Shown here in pieces: positions 8,133-10,712 of a DNA stretch of 10,712 bases. The notes under the pieces were generated by a model, which saw only the letters and a program-made list of their open reading frames with translations, did no database searches and was not told where the DNA came from. Location of the stretch: contig CAJXGZ010000049.1 of the NCBI GenBank assembly GCA_913053795.1, forward strand, positions 1 to 10,712, in the 5' to 3' direction. Source of the DNA: an uncultured Rhodospirillales bacterium. GTDB taxonomy: Bacteria; Pseudomonadota; Alphaproteobacteria; Rhodospirillales; 2-02-FULL-58-16. The stretch's first letter is position 1. Every line of letters starts with the position of its first letter. Both the position numbers and the translations under genes were made by a program.

Positions 8133-8161
8133 TTGACCTAAATTGGCCAAAATGGTAAAAT
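8133..8161 (+). promoter_or_regulatory. Sigma70-like promoter with extended -10, upstream of the SprA-like gene
   Basis: TTGACC (8133-8138), a 17-base spacer and TAAAAT (8156-8161) preceded by TGG (8153-8155) match the -35, optimal spacing, extended -10 and -10 elements of a housekeeping promoter, in a short AT-rich gap inside GC-rich DNA. The predicted transcription start is about 8167-8169, on or next to the GTG start of the following gene. Two direct copies of CTAAATTG (8128-8135 and 8138-8145), 10 bases apart, and the palindrome TTGGCCAA (8143-8150) overlap the promoter and could bind a regulator; that part is speculative. Confidence 0.55.
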
Positions 8162-8166
8162 AAAGC

Positions 8167-8868
8167 GTGTCGATTATTTCTGTGGCGACAGCGACTTACG
8201 TTCCCCTTAACGTCCGCAACGCGGCGCCGGTTTCGGTTGCGCCTAGCTCTGAAACCAAGGGGCCTGACGCCGGAAACGCCACGGTTTCCTCCCCTCCAAA
8301 CGCGCCCGCGGCCCCTCCGGCCATCACCCCCAGTTCGGTGGACGCCGCCACCCTTTTGGCGGCCCAGGAGGCGATGGACGCCAGGGGGCTGACCAAGGAG
8401 GAAGCGGAACAAGTCTCGGAGCTCAAGAGTGAGGACGGCAAGGTCAGGCGCCACGAGCGCGCCCACGCCACCGCCGCCGGGCCTTACGGCGGCATGCCGC
8501 AATTTGAATTCGTGCAGGGGCCTGACGGCAAATACTACGCGGTTTCAGGCGAAGTCAAAATTGACGCCAGCCCGGGAAAGGACCCCGCCACCACCATCCA
8601 AAAAATGGAGGTCATCATTCGCGCCGCCCTGGCCCCGGTCGATCCTTCGGCCCAGGACAGGGCCGTCGCCACACAGGCCAAGCAACTGCTGGCCCAGGCG
8701 CAAGCGGAATTGACAAAGGAAAAGCTAAACGAACAAACGGGCCAAGAGGACTTCTTGTTCAAGAGCAAGGGCTTGAGCCTGACCAACATCCTTGACGCCT
8801 ATGCGCAGGCGGCAAAGACCCTGGCCAAACCTACCGCGCCTCAGAACGCTTTTGGATTGACAGCTTAA
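8167..8868 (+). CDS. SprA-related family protein, putative zinc metalloprotease
   Basis: 233 residues, with no clear signal peptide and no membrane segment. Residues 1-60 are low-complexity and rich in Ala, Pro, Ser and Thr. The conserved core starts at LTKEEAEQVSELKSEDGKV (about 75-93) and contains HERAH (H96-E97-H100), an HExxH zinc-binding motif, followed by AGPYGGMPQFEF, GPDGKYYAVSGEV, a KIDASPGKDPATTIQKMEVI stretch and APVDPSAQDRAVA. This pattern is that of the SprA-related family, often annotated as putative metalloprotease CJM1_0395 family; I recall the family from memory, and its function is not established. The C-terminus (about 170-233) is Gln/Lys/Ala-rich and probably helical. The GTG at 8167 has no Shine-Dalgarno sequence and lies almost at the predicted transcription start, so translation may be leaderless; the next candidate is GTG 8182. 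It is 46 bases after fadE but appears to have its own promoter. Its stop overlaps the convergent pheT stop. Confidence 0.78.
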   Translation: MSIISVATATYVPLNVRNAAPVSVAPSSETKGPDAGNATVSSPPNAPAAPPAITPSSVDAATLLAAQEAMDARGLTKEEAEQVSELKSEDGKVRRHERAHATAAGPYGGMPQFEFVQGPDGKYYAVSGEVKIDASPGKDPATTIQKMEVIIRAALAPVDPSAQDRAVATQAKQLLAQAQAELTKEKLNEQTGQEDFLFKSKGLSLTNILDAYAQAAKTLAKPTAPQNAFGLTA

Positions 8869-10328
8869 CCCCTGAGGACGCCGCCCGTGGCTTTTTCGAC
8901 GCCGGCGATGATTTTTTTCGCCACGGCCTCGATGTCGGCGTCGGTGAGGGTCTTTTCCACCGGTTGCAGGATGACGTTTACGCCTAAGGATTTTTTGCCG
9001 CCGCCCAGGGCGCCGCCGGAGAACACGTCGAACACGCTGACCTCGGCGATGAGGACCTTATCGGCGCTTTTGGCGGCGCGCATGAGATCGGCGGCGGCGA
9101 CGTCTTCATCCACCACGAAGGAGAAGTCGCGTCCCACCGGTTGCAAGGGCGGCAACTTCAAGTGAGGCCTGGCGGCGCTCTTTTTGGCCTTGGGCCTGGG
9201 CAGATTATCCAGGTAAACCTCGAATCCGGCCATCGGTCCCTTGACGCCCATTTTTAAAAGCGCCTTGGGGTGGATTTCTCCGAAGACCGCCAACACCGTT
9301 TTGGGACCCAGGCTCAAGGTTCCCGAGCGTCCGGGGTGATACCAGGATGGCGCGCTTGCCGTGATTTGCGTTTTTTCCGGCGCCACGCCCAGGGCCTCCA
9401 GCACCGCCAGGGCGTCGGCCTTGGCGTCGAAGGCGTCGACGGGACGCGGCGGCTCGGCCCAGTTGCGCCGTCCCGTCCGGCCTGAGCGCACGCCCGTGGC
9501 GGCCATGGCCTGATCGTCCTCTCCGTCGCCCGCGTACTGGGGACCGACCTCGAACAGGGCGGCGTCGGTCAGACCCTTGTCGGCGTTACGTCCCGAGGCG
9601 GCGATCAAGTTGGGCAGGATGGACGGCCGCATGACGTCCAAATCGCTGCTGATGGGGTTGACCAGACGCACGGAGTCCGACACGCCGCCGAACAATTCGG
9701 CTTGGCCCGAGGACATGAAGGAAAGGGTGACCGCCTCCATCAGTCCGCGCCCCGCCAATGTGCGCCGGGCTGCGCCACGGCGGCGTTGCTCGGAATTTTG
9801 GGCCGGTTGGGGCAAGGGGTCTTGGCGTGTCATGGGAACCGTTGGAATTTTGTGATAGCCGTGGATGCGCGCCACTTCCTCCACCAGATCGGCCTCGCCC
9901 AACATGCCGCCGCGCCAAGAGGGGACTCTGACGCGGAATTTTTTTCCATCCTTTTCCAGGGAAAAGCCGAGCGCTTCGAGAATCCGCGTCATCTCGCCCA
10001 TGGGGACGGCGACGCCGCACAGCTCCTTGACCCGCTCCGGGCGGAACGAGATGTGGCTGCTCCATTTGGGTTCGGCGCCGGCGACCGTCAACTCGGACGC
10101 CTCGCCGCCGCAGAGATCGAGAACCAGGCGGGTGGCGATCTCCATGCCGTCGATGAGGAAAGCCGGATCGACGCCGCGCTCGAAACGGAAGCGGGCGTCG
10201 GAAATCACATTGAGGGCGCGCCCAGTGGCCGCCGTGCGCACCGGATCGAAGTAGGCGGACTCGATAAACACGCTGGTGGTCTCGGCCGTGCATCCCGTCC
10301 GTGCTCCGCCGATGACGCCGCCGAGGGC
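8865..10328 (-). CDS. pheT: Phenylalanine--tRNA ligase beta subunit, C-terminal part only
   Basis: The beta subunit of the alpha2-beta2 synthetase that charges tRNA-Phe in the cytoplasm. About 485 residues are recognisable, starting at the GGVIGGARTGC region and continuing with TTSVFIESAYFDPVRTA and SDARFRFERGVDPAF (B3/B4 end), the B5 region (VPSWRGGMLGEADLVEEVAR, IHGYHKIP), the inactive synthetase-like core (LVNPISSDLDVMRPS, LFEVG) and a C-terminal ferredoxin-fold anticodon-binding domain (PVGRDFSFVVDEDV, SVFDVFSGGALGGGKKSLGV). Full-length PheT is about 800 residues, so roughly 315 N-terminal residues, including the tRNA-binding OB domain, are missing. The frame instead runs upstream without a stop into an AT-rich flavoprotein sequence. 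An intact pheT is essential, so the break is probably not a real state of the genome. The stop (TAA on the minus strand, 8867-8865) overlaps that of the convergent SprA-like gene. Confidence 0.9.
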   Translation of the reverse strand, partial: ALGGVIGGARTGCTAETTSVFIESAYFDPVRTAATGRALNVISDARFRFERGVDPAFLIDGMEIATRLVLDLCGGEASELTVAGAEPKWSSHISFRPERVKELCGVAVPMGEMTRILEALGFSLEKDGKKFRVRVPSWRGGMLGEADLVEEVARIHGYHKIPTVPMTRQDPLPQPAQNSEQRRRGAARRTLAGRGLMEAVTLSFMSSGQAELFGGVSDSVRLVNPISSDLDVMRPSILPNLIAASGRNADKGLTDAALFEVGPQYAGDGEDDQAMAATGVRSGRTGRRNWAEPPRPVDAFDAKADALAVLEALGVAPEKTQITASAPSWYHPGRSGTLSLGPKTVLAVFGEIHPKALLKMGVKGPMAGFEVYLDNLPRPKAKKSAARPHLKLPPLQPVGRDFSFVVDEDVAAADLMRAAKSADKVLIAEVSVFDVFSGGALGGGKKSLGVNVILQPVEKTLTDADIEAVAKKIIAGVEKATGGVLRG

Positions 10329-10337
10329 TTCGGCTTC
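10317..10337. other. Chimeric junction between pheT and a mercuric-reductase-like sequence
   Basis: On the minus strand the flavoprotein sequence GVGLDEKEAEA changes within a few codons into the PheT sequence EALGGVIGGARTGC; both families can carry E-A(-L)-G at this point, so the join lies in a short shared GCCGAAGC-like stretch. Base composition changes abruptly: by hand count about 68% GC at 10081-10200 and about 35% GC at 10381-10712. The reading frame happens to stay open across the join, giving an apparent fusion protein. Confidence 0.75.
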
Positions 10338-10712
10338 TTTTTCATCTAAACCAACGCCTGCCACTTGTGGATCGGTAAATACCACCCATGGCAAAGCGGA
10401 GTAATCAGCTTTATTATTTTCTCCATTAAAAGCATTTAAAACTGCATTTTTCCCTTCAACTGCTGCGGTATAAACAAAAGCAGGCGTATCGGTACAATCT
10501 CCAGCTGCAAAAATATTAGTCTTATTGGTTTCTTGTTTGTTATTTACTTTAATGTGTCCTTTTTCAGTAATTTCAACTCCTGCATTCTCAATACTCATTT
10601 TAAAAGTATTTGGCTTAATTCCTGTTGCCACAACTAGGTGTCCTTTTTCTATTAATTCAACAGTATTTCCATTGGCGTCTTTGGCATGAATTAAAATATC
10701 GTTGCCTTGTTT
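10329..10712 (-). CDS. merA: Mercuric reductase-like FAD/NAD(P) disulfide oxidoreductase, internal fragment
   Basis: The minus-strand frame is open to the window end, so its 5' part lies outside, and its 3' part is replaced by pheT. About 128 residues are visible: HLVVATGIKPNT, then the second FAD-binding motif NIFAAGDCTDTPAFVYTAA, then PWVVFTDPQVAGVGL, the beginning of the dimerisation domain. The GDCT..PxFVY arrangement is typical of MerA, which reduces Hg(II) to Hg(0) with NADPH; a related flavoprotein disulfide reductase is the alternative. The redox-active N-terminal cysteine pair would lie outside the window, and the C-terminal Hg-binding cysteines would lie beyond the junction, so neither can be checked. 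AT-rich codon use (AAA, GAA, ATT, TTA) is unlike everything else in the window and fits a Bacteroidetes source. No start is assigned; the GTG at 10631 lies inside a conserved motif and is not a real start. Confidence 0.7.

Noticed and set aside
6504..8150. 548-codon open frame on the minus strand opposite fadE
   Set aside because: It is a shadow of the GC-rich fadE coding strand; the translation is rich in Gly, Ala, His and Gln with no recognisable motif, whereas the plus strand has clear FadE signatures throughout.
8865..10631. A novel natural fusion of a flavoprotein domain to phenylalanyl-tRNA synthetase
   Set aside because: Composition, codon use and the loss of essential parts of both proteins at the join fit a chimera, not an evolved fusion.

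Overview
The window looks like part of a high-GC proteobacterial contig. Alphaproteobacteria of the Rhodospirillales type fit best, judged from GC-rich codon use, the style of the proteins and short GC-rich palindromic repeats; this is inference. Its last ~380 bases look like DNA from an unrelated, AT-rich organism.

Left part, plus strand: the 3' portion of a long-chain acyl-CoA synthetase gene (fadD, 5' end outside the window), then about 800 bases with no intact gene. That gap holds a hairpin, a dispersed palindromic repeat, a 5'-truncated membrane-protein remnant and an unidentified open stretch. A compact fatty-acid beta-oxidation operon follows: thiolase fadA (2248-3375), a two-domain 3-hydroxyacyl-CoA dehydrogenase/enoyl-CoA hydratase overlapping it by 4 bp (3372-5693), and a long FadE-type acyl-CoA dehydrogenase (5714-8120). 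With FadD, these encode activation, first oxidation, hydration, second oxidation and thiolysis, a complete saturated fatty-acid spiral. Electron transfer flavoprotein genes are not seen. The fadE reading frame is broken near codon 33: the start codon with the good ribosome binding site is in a different frame from the enzyme body.

Right part: a short AT-rich spacer with a strong sigma70-like promoter precedes a gene for a SprA-related putative metalloprotease (HExxH motif, 8167-8868). Converging on it from the minus strand, and sharing the TTAA that contains both stop codons, is the C-terminal part of phenylalanyl-tRNA synthetase beta subunit (pheT). Near 10,320-10,336 this pheT frame runs without interruption into an AT-rich fragment of a mercuric-reductase-like flavoprotein (Bacteroidetes style) that continues to the window end. 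This is a chimeric junction, most probably an assembly or library artefact, though a real rearrangement cannot be excluded from sequence alone.

I see no RNA genes, CRISPR array, complete mobile element or clear novel system. The points most worth checking are the pheT/merA chimera, the fadE frameshift and the promoter that sits almost on top of the start codon of the SprA-like gene.
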